Shown here: positions 48,174 through 57,032 of the stretch, piece after piece
Layout: the number at the start of each line of letters is the position of its first letter
Position numbering within the stretch: the first letter of the stretch is position 1
Assembly (NCBI RefSeq): GCF_013403955.1
Contig: NZ_JABFDG010000005.1
Span: 303,492-367,491 of the forward strand
DNA: 64,000 nt
Reading direction: 5' to 3'
From: Winogradskyella vidalii
GTDB taxonomy: Bacteria > Bacteroidota > Bacteroidia > Flavobacteriales > Flavobacteriaceae
The notes under the pieces: model-generated
What the model saw: the letters and a program-made list of their open reading frames with translations, nothing else
Database searches by the model: none
What the model was told of the DNA's origin: nothing
Made by a program: the position numbers and the translations under genes

Positions 48174-48333
48174 TTATATTAATTTTATGATTGCTATATA
48201 TAACTTTAATTAAATTAGAATAAATAATTTTAATTCATTCTCTATTAGGTCTTATTTTAAGGTTTTAAAGATCTATTTAGTTTGTTATAAGTTACATATA
48301 AGACAGATTATAATTGATGTATACACAACTCGT

Positions 48334-48786
48334 CTAAACACCAAACTGCTTTAAATGATGATCTGTATGTTTATAAACCAAAATTCCAATTTGTTCTTTG
48401 GTCATTTTACCAAAAAAGTCGTGGATAAAATATGGGTTATTATAATTTTTATAATTACGTAGCATATCAATCCAATTCAATTTTTCCGACTCTAAATCGC
48501 CCACTTTGGCTTGTGGTTTAAATTGGTCTGAAGTAGGAATGTTTTTGGCAAATGGTTTGTCATCTTTTATCATTCTTTTCAGCGCTATTTTACCGAATAT
48601 TTTACCTATAAAAGCTTGTTTGTAAGTATGATGTTCTGTCCCAAGTATCCATCCATTCCAATACGTATTGTGTTTTAGCATTTGGATAACATTCATTTTA
48701 CCCCATTGCCTTTCGCTTTCATTGTTAAGTTTCTCGATTCGGCTAATCAACTGCGCTCTTGTATTGTTATTAAAAATGGTTTTCAT
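48334..48786 (-). CDS. DUF1569 (DinB-superfamily) protein, 150 aa
   Basis: DUF1569 features: LISRIEKLNNESERQWGKMNVIQMLKHNTYWNG near the N-terminus, FGKIALKRMI, and the C-terminal GKMTKEQIGILVYKHTDHHLKQFGV with His residues typical of a DinB-like metal site. Soluble, complete. It is surrounded by broken genes in the multi-gene cassette 47813-50446. Confidence 0.82.
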   Translation of the reverse strand: MKTIFNNNTRAQLISRIEKLNNESERQWGKMNVIQMLKHNTYWNGWILGTEHHTYKQAFIGKIFGKIALKRMIKDDKPFAKNIPTSDQFKPQAKVGDLESEKLNWIDMLRNYKNYNNPYFIHDFFGKMTKEQIGILVYKHTDHHLKQFGV

Positions 48787-48796
48787 ATTTATAATT

Positions 48797-49078
48797 TAAT
48801 GCCGTATGAAGTTATTGCTTTTATTTTTTCGCCCTTTGCACTTTGAAAGACATAAAAATCTGAAAACGCATATTGCTTTCCGTTTTCCATTTTTATCCAT
48901 CCATTAACGGCACCCTCTTTTCCGTGGGATAGGATTTCCTTCTTTCCCTGGCTCATCTTTTTCGTAGCGCTGTAATTCTATCACTTTTGAATTATTGAAC
49001 AAATCGATATAAAAATTCATCGCTTCTTCAGCGTTGTTTTTTTGAAATGTTAGAAACGTGGTGATTTGTTGTTTCATC
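48797..49078 (-). pseudogene. VOC/PhnB-like N-terminus joined out of frame to an NTF2-like tail
   Basis: The ATG at 49075-49077 gives MKQQITTFLTFQKNNAEEAMNFYIDLFNNSK and ELQRYEKDEPGKEGN, the start of a PhnB-type VOC protein. The frame stops soon after. Shifting frame gives ILSHGKEGAVNGWIKMENGK, AFSDFYVFQSAKG and IKAITSYGIKL, which looks like the end of an NTF2/SnoaL-like protein. This could be a deletion fusion of two genes or one frameshifted gene. Confidence 0.6.
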
Positions 49079-49160
49079 ATTTTGATTTTAAATGTTGTTT
49101 TAGTTGTCGCAATGGTTCTTCAATCGCCATAAGAACATTGCGCAATTGTAATTACACCAT

Positions 49161-49358
49161 CTATACAATCTTATGGCTTTCTTTTAGTTCGGTTATTTTG
49201 AACTTTGTAATATATCCTTCATCAAAATCAAATTCATTGGTAAAACCAACTTCTGGTTTCATTTTAAGCTTTTTTGCCCCAACGTTTCCTAATCTATTTA
49301 CTGAAATTAGTGTTTGATATATTGTTGAAATTGGTGCTTTGATTTTGTTGATATGCAC
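49161..49358 (-). pseudogene. SRPBCC/AHSA1-like protein, truncated
   Basis: MHINKIKAPISTIYQTLISVNRLGNVGAKK and FDFDEGYITKFKITELKESHKIV match the first half of AHSA1-like SRPBCC proteins (~140 residues), then a stop follows. Remnants continue to ~49080 without an open frame. Start codon and first half are intact. Confidence 0.65.
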
Positions 49359-49380
49359 TATACCTTCTTACTTTATCTAT

Positions 49381-49764
49381 TTAATTCAGTGAGTGAAAGC
49401 CTATAGAATTCCCTTCGGTATCCTTGATGATGGAAATAAAACCGTGTTCTCCAATGGCCATTTTTGATTGGATTGTTTCGGCACCATTTTCAACGGCTCT
49501 ATTTTCTAACACTTTACAATCTTCACAACCAAAATAAACAAGGCTTCCATTGGCCGAAGGTTGTATTGCTTCCATTTTCACCAAAGCACCAGCTGCCCCA
49601 TAATTTTCCATATCGCTTGGAAAACCTTTCATTTGCATCATTTCGTTAGAAGTATCGCTCATCTCTTCAAATTTGATTTGCAAAACAGTTTCGTAAAACG
49701 TTGTCGCTCTATCCATATCGTTTACATAGATTTCGAACCACACTACAGGATTAAATTTTTTCAT
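49381..49764 (-). CDS. VOC-family (glyoxalase-like) protein, 127 aa
   Basis: Two beta-alpha-beta-beta-beta modules: NPVVWFEIYVNDMDRATTFYETVLQIKFEE and LVYFGCEDCKVLENRAVENGAETIQSKMAIGEHGFISIIKDTEGNSIGFHSLN. Metal ligands would be Glu/His at the usual positions (GEHGF, NSIGFH). Substrate unknown. It lies 60 bases before the Crp/Fnr gene's end and probably belongs to that operon. Confidence 0.87.
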   Translation of the reverse strand: MKKFNPVVWFEIYVNDMDRATTFYETVLQIKFEEMSDTSNEMMQMKGFPSDMENYGAAGALVKMEAIQPSANGSLVYFGCEDCKVLENRAVENGAETIQSKMAIGEHGFISIIKDTEGNSIGFHSLN

Positions 49765-49826
49765 CTTTTATTGTTTTAATTTTTGGTTTTACAAAAGTGA
49801 AAAAAGTTAAGCAATAAAAACTTGCC

Positions 49827-50420
49827 CTATGGCAAGTTCTGATTTTGGTGCAACACTTCTTTTCTTATTCTACTTAAAGAGGTGTCGGTAATGCCTAAAT
49901 AGGTAGCAATGTATTTTAGGGGGACTTCTTTTATAATTTGTGGTTTTGCATTTAACAGTTCCAAATACCTTTGTGAAGCACTTTGTGTATGCATCGTAAC
50001 GGCACGGTTTTTTGCTGTAAAAAGTTGGTGTGACATCCAAGTACGACCCCATTCTGTAAAACCATCTATGGTACTATACAGGTTTTGAAAAGCATTGAAA
50101 TTAATTTTATAGACTTCACAATCTGTTAACGCCTGAATGGTTTCTTTGGAAGGGATACGAAGAAATAACGAAGCAACTTCTATTAAAATATCGTTGGGAC
50201 CAAAAAAGTCAGTTGTAATTTCGTTGCCCTTATAATCGATAACATACGCGCGAAACAATCCTTTTTTAATTAAATAATATTCGTTACTTATTTTACCTTC
50301 TTTAAGTATGGTTTCATTTTTAAGAAACTCAACTTTTGTGTGTGCTTTTATAATTGATTGGTAATCCTCTTTTTTAATGTTAGGATGCTTGTATATATTT
50401 TCAAAGAAGTTTTTTTTCAT
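49827..50420 (-). CDS. Crp/Fnr-family regulator (cassette-borne)
   Basis: Beta-roll KNETILKEGKISNEYYLIKKGLFRAYVIDYKGNEITTDFFGPNDILIEVASLF and C-terminal HTH VPLKYIATYLGITDTSLSRIRKEV. It is the promoter-proximal gene of a cassette with VOC, SRPBCC, DUF1569 and DUF1801 genes and may control them. Ends of the cassette: GTTGGCA (47813) and TGCCAAC (50446). Confidence 0.87.
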   Translation of the reverse strand: MKKNFFENIYKHPNIKKEDYQSIIKAHTKVEFLKNETILKEGKISNEYYLIKKGLFRAYVIDYKGNEITTDFFGPNDILIEVASLFLRIPSKETIQALTDCEVYKINFNAFQNLYSTIDGFTEWGRTWMSHQLFTAKNRAVTMHTQSASQRYLELLNAKPQIIKEVPLKYIATYLGITDTSLSRIRKEVLHQNQNLP

Positions 50421-50443
50421 GGTTCATTGTGGGGTTTGTTGCC

Positions 50444-50594
50444 AACGGTTTTGAGTATGATTCACTTCCGTCTGTGCGCTGCGTTGGAGTGCGGCGTGAT
50501 AAAGCACCTAATTTAGCAAAATAAAAACCGAATAGAAAATCTGATAGAATTTATGCAAGTAGGGGAGAGCTAGCCATTAATTTTATACGGTGCT
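50444..50594. repeat. junction element J10 (type 1, long form)
   Basis: AACGGTTTTGAGTATG start with the insert CTTCCGTCTGTGCGCTGCG. Central arm is eroded (GAAAATCTGATAGAATTT). Right end TTATACGGTGCT has GCT in place of GTT. Confidence 0.8.
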
Positions 50595-50613
50595 GTGCAG
50601 CGTTTTTTAGCCG

Positions 50614-51168
50614 TTATTTTATATCATCTGAAAAATGTCCTCCGTGTTTTCCTTTCGAGAATTTGGCTTTATTAAAATCCGATGAATTTCCTTTTGGGAT
50701 TGTCAAACTTTTCCATTCATTTCCTTTAATCATTCGCCCGACATAAACGATTTGTCCTATATGATATACATAATGAGCAAATTGTCGATTTATAGCCTCT
50801 ATAATTGAATGAGATTGATTTCTAATAAATATTTCCGTATCAAAATTCTCTTTATTTATCGAGTTCAAGGCGTCAAATAAGCATTTCCAACCGTCATTCC
50901 ATTTTAAGAATAATTGTTCTTTTGTTTTAATTACTGATTCAAATTCCAAATCACGATGCCGCCATTCTTTTTCGCCGTCAGAAGTAAGGAAATCAGTCCA
51001 ACGTGATTTCATATTTCCTGAAAGATGATTCACTATTATCGCGATAGAATTTGATTCTTCGTTAAACTGCCAAAAAAAATCTTTTTCATCAAGTTGCGCG
51101 AATGTTTTTTCTCCTACAGATTTGTAATACTCAAACTGCTTTTTAATGCTATTCAGATATTCTAATTC
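50614..51168 (-). CDS. DUF1572 (DinB-superfamily) protein
   Basis: Starting at MELEYLNSIKKQFEYYKSVGEKTFAQL, with SNSIAIIVNHLSGNMKSRWTDFLTSDGEKEWRHRD and EAINRQFAHYVYHIGQIVYVGRMIKGNEWKSLTIPKGNS. The His residues at NHLSGNM and HYVYHIGQ match the family's metal site. The start at 51168 is preferred; an upstream GTG would lie in the cassette end. Single gene of the cassette GCTGTGCAG to TTGCACAAC. Confidence 0.87.
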   Translation of the reverse strand, partial: ELEYLNSIKKQFEYYKSVGEKTFAQLDEKDFFWQFNEESNSIAIIVNHLSGNMKSRWTDFLTSDGEKEWRHRDLEFESVIKTKEQLFLKWNDGWKCLFDALNSINKENFDTEIFIRNQSHSIIEAINRQFAHYVYHIGQIVYVGRMIKGNEWKSLTIPKGNSSDFNKAKFSKGKHGGHFSDDIK

Positions 51169-51198
51169 CATTCTCGATTTTTTTTTCAAATGTTGCAC

Positions 51199-51322
51199 AA
51201 CAGTTTTGTGTGTGATTAGTGGCGGGTTTAAGCACCTAATTTAGCAAAATAAAAACCGAATAGAAAATCTGATAGAATTTATGTAAGTAGGGGAGAACTA
51301 GCAATGGATTATATATGTTGTT
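51199..51322. repeat. junction element J11 (type 1)
   Basis: AACAGTTTTGTGTGTGATTAG start, eroded central arm nearly identical to J10 (GAAAATCTGATAGAATTT), right end TATATATGTTGTT. Confidence 0.82.
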
Positions 51323-51764
51323 GGCAGCTGGTTTTTATTTCATTTATTAATTTATAAAATTCAGTTCCGTTAAATTTAGACCATTTTTTTGAGTACAATC
51401 GTTTCTCATTTTTAATCAGCCTAATTTCAGGTTCAGAGCTTTTAAAATATAGTTCAACATTATATAATTTTATAACCCAACTTTTGAAATGTTCATTTGG
51501 GTTTTTTAATTCCAAGTTATTGTGAAATATTATTCCGTTTGATTTGAATATTTCCGCAAATATATTGTTCCAGTATGAATAAGTTCGGTTTTGTGTTAGT
51601 TCAAAGTCAACAATGTCAGCTATAATTCTTTCAAGTCCACTATATTCATCAGTTCCTTCAATTCCGATTAAATTTCCTGTAATTCGAGTCGCATTTATAT
51701 TATACCAACCCATTCGGGTTTCGTCAAAATCAAAAGTCCAATCTGGAAATGTCGTTACTCTCAT
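51309..51764 (-). CDS. hypothetical cassette protein, 151 aa
   Basis: Soluble protein, rich in aromatic residues (FPDWTFDFDETRMGWYNINATRITGNL, ELTQNRTYSYWNNIFAEIFKS). The end (KLINEIKTSCQQHI) is encoded by the junction element. I recognise no family. Cassette ends GTTGGCAGC and GCTGCGGAC pair at seven of nine positions. Confidence 0.65.
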   Translation of the reverse strand: MRVTTFPDWTFDFDETRMGWYNINATRITGNLIGIEGTDEYSGLERIIADIVDFELTQNRTYSYWNNIFAEIFKSNGIIFHNNLELKNPNEHFKSWVIKLYNVELYFKSSEPEIRLIKNEKRLYSKKWSKFNGTEFYKLINEIKTSCQQHI

Positions 51765-51797
51765 TCTTTATAGTTTGGGTTTTGTTAATTTGCTGCG

Positions 51798-51920
51798 GAC
51801 GTTGTTGTATATGGTTTGTTGCGTGGTTAAGCACTTAATTTAGCAAATAAAAACCGAATAGAAAATCTGCGAGGACTTTCGTAAACTGGCTAAAACCAGC
51901 AATTAATTTTATACGGTGTT
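51798..51920. repeat. junction element J12 (type 1)
   Basis: Left end GACGTTGTTGTATATGG (AAC changed to GAC), central arm GAAAATCTGCGAGGACTTTC, right end TTATACGGTGTT. Confidence 0.82.
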
Positions 51921-51934
51921 GTAAATAGTTTTTT

Positions 51935-52411
51935 TTAAAAATTCATTGATAATCCAATTCCGTTTCCTTTCGCTATAATTTTAAATTCAGGCTTAAATTC
52001 ATAGTATGATGTAGAATTCAAAGAGGAATTATATAATTCAACAGCTTTTTTAGCATTCTTATTGACACCTGAAGAAATCGGAATTCCAATTGCAATTAAT
52101 CCAGCTCCAATTCCAGCTAAAGTCCAATTTGCATCTCCACCTCCAATAGCAGTTCCAATCGGCCAACCAACTAAAAATCCACCAGCACCTCCAATAATTG
52201 AAGCTATGGTATTATTCGATTGAGCTTTTTTAATTAAATCAAAAGCTTTCTGATTTGACTCCATTGTTTTTACCAAATCTTTCATTTTCATTAGTTTTCC
52301 GTTTTGGGTGTATTTGTATCCGCCAAATACTTTTTCTATTTCAATTTGTTGAGCATTGCAAAAAGTCAAAGTTGCTAAAGCAAAAGTTAGGGTCAAAATT
52401 GTGTTTTTCAT
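51935..52411 (-). CDS. secreted protein with Gly-rich hydrophobic hairpin, 158 aa
   Basis: Sec signal MKNTILTLTFALATLTFCNAQQ, then a short basic domain and a central hydrophobic Gly-rich segment (ASIIGGAGGFLVGWPIGTAIGGG ... LAGIGAGLIAIGIPISSG), which resembles glycine-zipper membrane hairpins. The end FEFKPEFKIIAKGNGIGLSMNF could be an outer-membrane strand. Function unknown. Cassette ends GTTGTAAATAG and TATTTACAAA. Confidence 0.72.
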   Translation of the reverse strand: MKNTILTLTFALATLTFCNAQQIEIEKVFGGYKYTQNGKLMKMKDLVKTMESNQKAFDLIKKAQSNNTIASIIGGAGGFLVGWPIGTAIGGGDANWTLAGIGAGLIAIGIPISSGVNKNAKKAVELYNSSLNSTSYYEFKPEFKIIAKGNGIGLSMNF

Positions 52412-52445
52412 TTTCTAAAGTTTATTGCCGAGTTAAATTATTTAC

Positions 52446-52569
52446 AAAGTGTTTGTATAAGATTGGTTGCGTGGTTTAAGCACTAAAGTTAGCAAATAAA
52501 TCACAGATAGAAAGTCCGCGAGGACTTTCGTAAGTAAGCTATAACTAGCAATGAATTATACACGTTGTT
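52446..52569. repeat. junction element J13 (type 1)
   Basis: AAAGTGTTTGTATAAG start (AAC to AAA), arm 1 GGTTGCGTGGTTTAAGCACTAA, central arm GAAAGTCC-GCGA-GGACTTTC, a fully paired variant with C-G in place of T-A. Right end TATACACGTTGTT. Confidence 0.85.
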
Positions 52570-52581
52570 GTAAATAGTTTT

Positions 52582-53103
52582 TTATCGTGTGTAAATCAAA
52601 GTAAACTGTTCATTTGTTGGGATATCTACACTATTCATTTCGACATCTTCTATGCTACCAGTATTACTTTGAGCAATACTTTTAATTCGTAAATTTTGAG
52701 AAGTCAAAACTTCAATCTCGAAGGTCGTTATTGAGTCATCGACTCCTTCCATATTACCTTCTCCTTCTACAATTCTATAAAGAGTTTCATCATTTTGGTC
52801 AAGGACAAAGTCATAAGTGGCATATCTGAAATCACAATTTTCAAATCCGTCTTGAGTAATATCAGGCTCGGTTCCGATTTCATCAACGATTATAAAATTA
52901 GCGATAAGATTTTCTAAAAAGATAACACCTTCGCCTTGCTCACAATCACCAAGTTGAATTGTACTTCCATCGATTAGTTTAGATGTCAATTTCCATTCTC
53001 CAAAAATTGTTGCATTTTCAGATTGTTCATTCGAATCATCTGAAGAACAACTCAACGTAATTACATAAATAAAAATTCCAATTAGTAGGTTAAATTTTTT
53101 CAT
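52582..53103 (-). CDS. lipocalin-like lipoprotein, 173 aa
   Basis: Signal MKKFNLLIGIFIYVITLSCSSDDSN, lipobox Cys at 19. Mature part starts ATIFGEWKLTSKLIDGSTIQL, the GxW of lipocalin-like Bacteroidota proteins, with a disulphide-capable pair (LGDCEQGEGVIF, GFENCDFRYATYDF). Surface or periplasmic; ligand unknown. Cassette ends GTTGTAAATA and TATTTACAAC pair perfectly over ten bases. Confidence 0.8.
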   Translation of the reverse strand: MKKFNLLIGIFIYVITLSCSSDDSNEQSENATIFGEWKLTSKLIDGSTIQLGDCEQGEGVIFLENLIANFIIVDEIGTEPDITQDGFENCDFRYATYDFVLDQNDETLYRIVEGEGNMEGVDDSITTFEIEVLTSQNLRIKSIAQSNTGSIEDVEMNSVDIPTNEQFTLIYTR

Positions 53104-53127
53104 ATTATTTTGTTTTAAATTATTTAC

Positions 53128-53252
53128 AACGTGTTTGTATATGGTTAGTTGCGTGGTTAAGCAACTAATTTAGAAAATAAATCACAGATAGAATATTCCG
53201 TAGGAATGTTCGTAAGTCGGCAGTGACCAAGCAATTAATTATGCACGGTGTT
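53128..53252. repeat. junction element J14 (type 1)
   Basis: AACGTGTTTGTATATGG start, arm 1 TTAGTTGC-GTGGTTAA-GCAACTAA, central arm GAATATTCC-GTA-GGAATGTTC, right end TTATGCACGGTGTT. Its two flanks (TATTTAC and ACCAAAA) are not complementary to each other. Confidence 0.87.
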
Positions 53253-53265
53253 ACCAAAAGTAATT

Positions 53266-53883
53266 TTATAAACTTTTTTTATCTAACAACTCTAAATATT
53301 TTTTCAGAACAAGATTTTTTCTCTTTTCTTTTTTATATGCTTCATACAACTCTGTATGTTTTTTCAACTCTTTCTTTATGAATTTTTTCGACAACAAAAA
53401 TCTCTTATTGTTTTTTAATGAAACTACCATAGTTTCATCACTCCCATTTGTGCCAAGATTAGTATTTGGATTAATTATATCATTTCTAGGATAGAAAAAA
53501 TCATAATAGATATATTTTTCTCCTATGAAATTCGCTTTGAAGTACATTTTATCTTGAAAATCACAATCTTCACAAAATTCAGATGGTAAATAAAGATTTT
53601 CGCCGTCTGAAAACCCGAAAATTTCTCCAGTTACATTTCTGTTTTTGTCTTTCTCTTTATCAGAATTAAATTCCATGTAGTAATACGAAATTTGACTTTT
53701 GCCTTTAAATACTCCTAAAGATTTGTTTTTTCCTTTTTTTATTTCAAAATTCAGTTCGTAATTAGGATAATTAGATTTAAAATTACTTTTCCATTCATAA
53801 ACACCTGATTTTATTTTTTGATTTTCATTTTGTGAGTGTGAATTAAATACACTCATTATTAGTAAAATAATTATCAGTCTCAT
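53266..53883 (-). CDS. hypothetical secreted protein, 205 aa
   Basis: Short signal (MRLIIILLIMSVFNSHSQNE), then a beta-rich region (KIKSGVYEWKSNFKSNYPNYELNFEIKKGKN) and a CEDCDF motif with two Cys. The C-terminus is Lys-rich and helical. Family unknown. Cassette ends GTTACCAAAA and TTTTTGGTAAC pair over ten bases. Confidence 0.7.
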   Translation of the reverse strand: MRLIIILLIMSVFNSHSQNENQKIKSGVYEWKSNFKSNYPNYELNFEIKKGKNKSLGVFKGKSQISYYYMEFNSDKEKDKNRNVTGEIFGFSDGENLYLPSEFCEDCDFQDKMYFKANFIGEKYIYYDFFYPRNDIINPNTNLGTNGSDETMVVSLKNNKRFLLSKKFIKKELKKHTELYEAYKKEKRKNLVLKKYLELLDKKSL

Positions 53884-53902
53884 CTTTTTTTTTATTTTTG
53901 GT

Positions 53903-54025
53903 AACGTTTTTGTATATGGTTTGTTGCGTGGTTTAGCACGTAATTTAGCAAATAAAAACCAAATAGAAAATCCGCGAGGATTTTCGTAAGTAAGCTAGAA
54001 TTAGCAATAAATTATATACATTGTT
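53903..54025. repeat. junction element J15 (type 1)
   Basis: AACGTTTTTGTATATGG start, central arm GAAAATCC-GCGA-GGATTTTC, right end TTATATACATTGTT. Flanks TTTTTGGT and ATCTCTC are not complementary to each other. Confidence 0.87.
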
Positions 54026-54048
54026 ATCTCTCGTTATTTTTATCTATA

Positions 54049-56991
54049 TTAATCTTGATTTTCTTTAAATAATTTTCTCATATCACTTTCTAGGAATTTA
54101 TAAATCCAATTTCTAATTACACAGTATTCATCAACGTCCGATGTGTTGATTCTGTCAACGGTTTTGACTGGATAACGAGCATAATCATTCACTCGCAATA
54201 TTGAGTCCAGAGAAAAACCTCTAAAGCTTTCAATGCCATCATTATCAAAGGCATCTTGCATACTAATGAAGTCTTTAAAAGAAATTTCGAACTCGTTATT
54301 TTTAGAAGAGCAATAAGCGAATCCTCGAATATCTGAATCTTTTGTATAAAAAATATATTTATGGGGAATTGTATTGTAAAATGTGAATTCGTTTATCATT
54401 GTTGGAAAGCAATACTCGACAAATTCCTTATAGCATATTTCTAACTTTTTGAAGAATTCTGAAATATAAATTTTGGATTGTGATTCACTATACTGAAAAC
54501 TTCTAATTTGATTCCAGTTATCTTTTCTGTTTTCTTCATAAAAAGCTTTAGCTTCAGGTATAGACTTATCTGGTAACGGTAAATAATGGTCTTTAATTTC
54601 GCTATGGCCATTTTCCATCAATATGTCTATAAATTTGCTCAATTCTTCAAATGGTGGAACATCACCAATCGTTCTGAACTTTGGAATTTCAACTTTTTCT
54701 TTTAATGCTTTTTCGACAGTTTCTTTAATCAGATGTCTTTCTACACGTTGCCTCCTATAAAATTCGGTAAGTTTAAATTTATTTATTCTTTTCTTTAAGT
54801 CATTTAAATCTATAGGATAAATACTTTTGAATCTAGGTAGATAGTATTCTTCAATAGACATATTATAATCAAGTTTTTTGTTATAGAAATAGAGAATTAC
54901 TGAAACTTGTTCTATGAGTAGTGTGTTTGAATTATAAGCATTTAACTTACCTTTTTCAACTATCTCTTTTAATTGTTTGTAAACGTTTTGTTTTATAATT
55001 TTTGGTTGGTTTTTAACAAACAACGAAGTATTACTTCCGTAGACAGTTTGCACTCCCATTTGCAAAAGTATGTTGTCTTCATATTTTCCGCCAAAAGGGT
55101 CACCTAAATCATGGTAGGTAATTTTATTTCCTGATTTAGATTTGATTGGGATAAGAGAATAACCATCTTTTTTAATAAGGTCTTTTGGAAGTACAATTCC
55201 AATATCTCCATTCGTTTTGGGGTCAAATTTTTCTTTAAATACTTTGAAGTTATGTTCAAGGTAAGAGTCATAACCTATAACATAGCTTTGTGCTTTCTCC
55301 TTTTTGAATTGAATTAATGTATTTAAGTGAGAAGTATTAGCATTTTCAATATAAAAATCCAATGCACTTTTACCTATGTAGTTTTCATAAAAATCAGTAA
55401 GTACGCTATAGAATTCGACATCATTAAGTTTGTCCAATTCATAACTATGAAAACAAATTATGTAATCTCGTATTTTTGAATAATAGAAAGAGATATTATA
55501 TAATTCTTCATTGTTAGATTTGATAAGTATGTTCCTAGTAAATAAATCTTCAGGGATATTTTCATCAAGAGAAAAATTTAATTTTTTCAGAACATGGTTT
55601 ATATCTATACCCTCATCATGAAAAGATTGCCAAGATGTATATTCATGATTAAGAATAATATTTCCAATTGCAGAGAGTGTTCTAATCCCTGATAAGAAAC
55701 CAATACTTGTCTCTTCTAAAGATTGTTTTAGATATTTTTTTATTAATTCTCTGTCATTTATTTTTTTTGGCACATGTTTGCCACTATAAACTTCACTAAA
55801 AATTTTTAAAAAAAATCCATTTCTTAATTCAAGTAACAATGATTTTGAAATTTCTCCTTTAAAGCCAAACTCAGTTTGGTAAATGGGTATGATGTTTTCC
55901 AATTCGTCATCTGTAAAATCAGTTAAAAGAAACCCTGGATTATTGTCTAAACTACTAATGCTGTTTTGAGATTTATTTATCTCGTCATAAAGGTGTGTTG
56001 GTTTTCCGTTGATTTTTAAAATGTTATTCCAAATATTTGATTTGCAACTAACGATAATTTTAACCTTATCTAAATTTTTTGCAACTAAAGCTATTTCGCT
56101 TAATTCGTGAGCAATATTTGGATTAGTGGATTCATCTATAGCATCAATAAATATTAGAACATCTTTGTTGGAAAATCTACCTATTTCATCTAGTTTTTTA
56201 AGTACAACGTCAGTCTCTGTTTTACTTGAAAACGCAATATTCAAATCTTGTGATATGCATTCTAAAGGTGATGTGACTATGGCAGCATTATAAAATAAAA
56301 CAAATGCATTTTCTAACTTTTGAAGCGTCAATGAACATATTGCATTAGTTTTACCTACGCCTGCCGCACCAATTAACCCAAATATGGACTTATTGGATTT
56401 TATAAAATCTTCAAAAGCAACTTGTAGTTCTTCTCGTTTAACATACAGTTTTTTAACAAATTTGGAATAAGGACTATCGAAACTTCCAATAATCTGTCCC
56501 ATTCTGTCGTATACTTGAGTTTCACAAAAGGTTTTTAAATTGTCTGGCGATAAAGAAATAAAATTCTTAAGTGCCTCATACCTAATTCTTAAATCTTGTT
56601 CAGTTGAGAGAGAATAACCATTTTTCCAAAAAGAAGACTGGTCGGAAATTTTAGTGCCTGATAATTCCTGCCTTGAAATAGAATCAAAAATTCTTGTTGT
56701 TTCTCCGTTGGAAATTATTGTAAAAGGGGCAATATCATCCATTAATAATCTTGCGTAAGAAATACCCTGTTCTATGTCATCCTGCGTAATTGGAATAGAA
56801 TCGTTTTTAAGCTCAATTACAAATAGATTTTTATTGTGTCTTTTACAAAGGATGTCAAATCTTCCAGTTAGGTGTTTTTTCTTACCTAGCCTAATTGAAA
56901 AAGAATCTTCCAAAAAAATTTCCGAAATATCAAAACCCAAGTCATGAATGTATGGTAATATTATTTTGGCTTTTATTTCTTCTTCGGTCAT
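54049..56991 (-). CDS. STAND-type ATPase with N-terminal PD-(D/E)XK nuclease domain (Avs-like defence candidate)
   Basis: Of 980 residues, the first ~110 resemble HsdR/Mrr-type nuclease domains: TGRFDILCKRHNKNLFVIELKND gives Asp46, Glu60 and Lys62. The ATPase has Walker A GLIGAAGVGKTNAI (P-loop at ~208-215) and Walker B DVLIFIDAIDES (~277-288), followed by a sensor region KIIVSCKSN typical of STAND NTPases. The remaining ~550 residues are alpha-helical and of unknown class; they probably bind the trigger. A nuclease-STAND layout is that of Avs antiviral proteins, where a phage protein triggers oligomerisation and DNA cleavage. The gene is alone in a cassette with ends GTTATCTCTC and GAGAGATAAC. 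Confidence 0.82.
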   Translation of the reverse strand: MTEEEIKAKIILPYIHDLGFDISEIFLEDSFSIRLGKKKHLTGRFDILCKRHNKNLFVIELKNDSIPITQDDIEQGISYARLLMDDIAPFTIISNGETTRIFDSISRQELSGTKISDQSSFWKNGYSLSTEQDLRIRYEALKNFISLSPDNLKTFCETQVYDRMGQIIGSFDSPYSKFVKKLYVKREELQVAFEDFIKSNKSIFGLIGAAGVGKTNAICSLTLQKLENAFVLFYNAAIVTSPLECISQDLNIAFSSKTETDVVLKKLDEIGRFSNKDVLIFIDAIDESTNPNIAHELSEIALVAKNLDKVKIIVSCKSNIWNNILKINGKPTHLYDEINKSQNSISSLDNNPGFLLTDFTDDELENIIPIYQTEFGFKGEISKSLLLELRNGFFLKIFSEVYSGKHVPKKINDRELIKKYLKQSLEETSIGFLSGIRTLSAIGNIILNHEYTSWQSFHDEGIDINHVLKKLNFSLDENIPEDLFTRNILIKSNNEELYNISFYYSKIRDYIICFHSYELDKLNDVEFYSVLTDFYENYIGKSALDFYIENANTSHLNTLIQFKKEKAQSYVIGYDSYLEHNFKVFKEKFDPKTNGDIGIVLPKDLIKKDGYSLIPIKSKSGNKITYHDLGDPFGGKYEDNILLQMGVQTVYGSNTSLFVKNQPKIIKQNVYKQLKEIVEKGKLNAYNSNTLLIEQVSVILYFYNKKLDYNMSIEEYYLPRFKSIYPIDLNDLKKRINKFKLTEFYRRQRVERHLIKETVEKALKEKVEIPKFRTIGDVPPFEELSKFIDILMENGHSEIKDHYLPLPDKSIPEAKAFYEENRKDNWNQIRSFQYSESQSKIYISEFFKKLEICYKEFVEYCFPTMINEFTFYNTIPHKYIFYTKDSDIRGFAYCSSKNNEFEISFKDFISMQDAFDNDGIESFRGFSLDSILRVNDYARYPVKTVDRINTSDVDEYCVIRNWIYKFLESDMRKLFKENQD

Positions 56992-57032
56992 AAATTTTAT
57001 TCAATCTAAAGTGTTGGTTTTTAATGAGAGAT

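Noticed and set aside
47671..48213. Plus-strand open frame of 180 codons
   Set aside because: It runs through junction J9 and the reverse complement of the DUF1801 pseudogene; composition is hydrophobic noise and the minus-strand frame explains the region.
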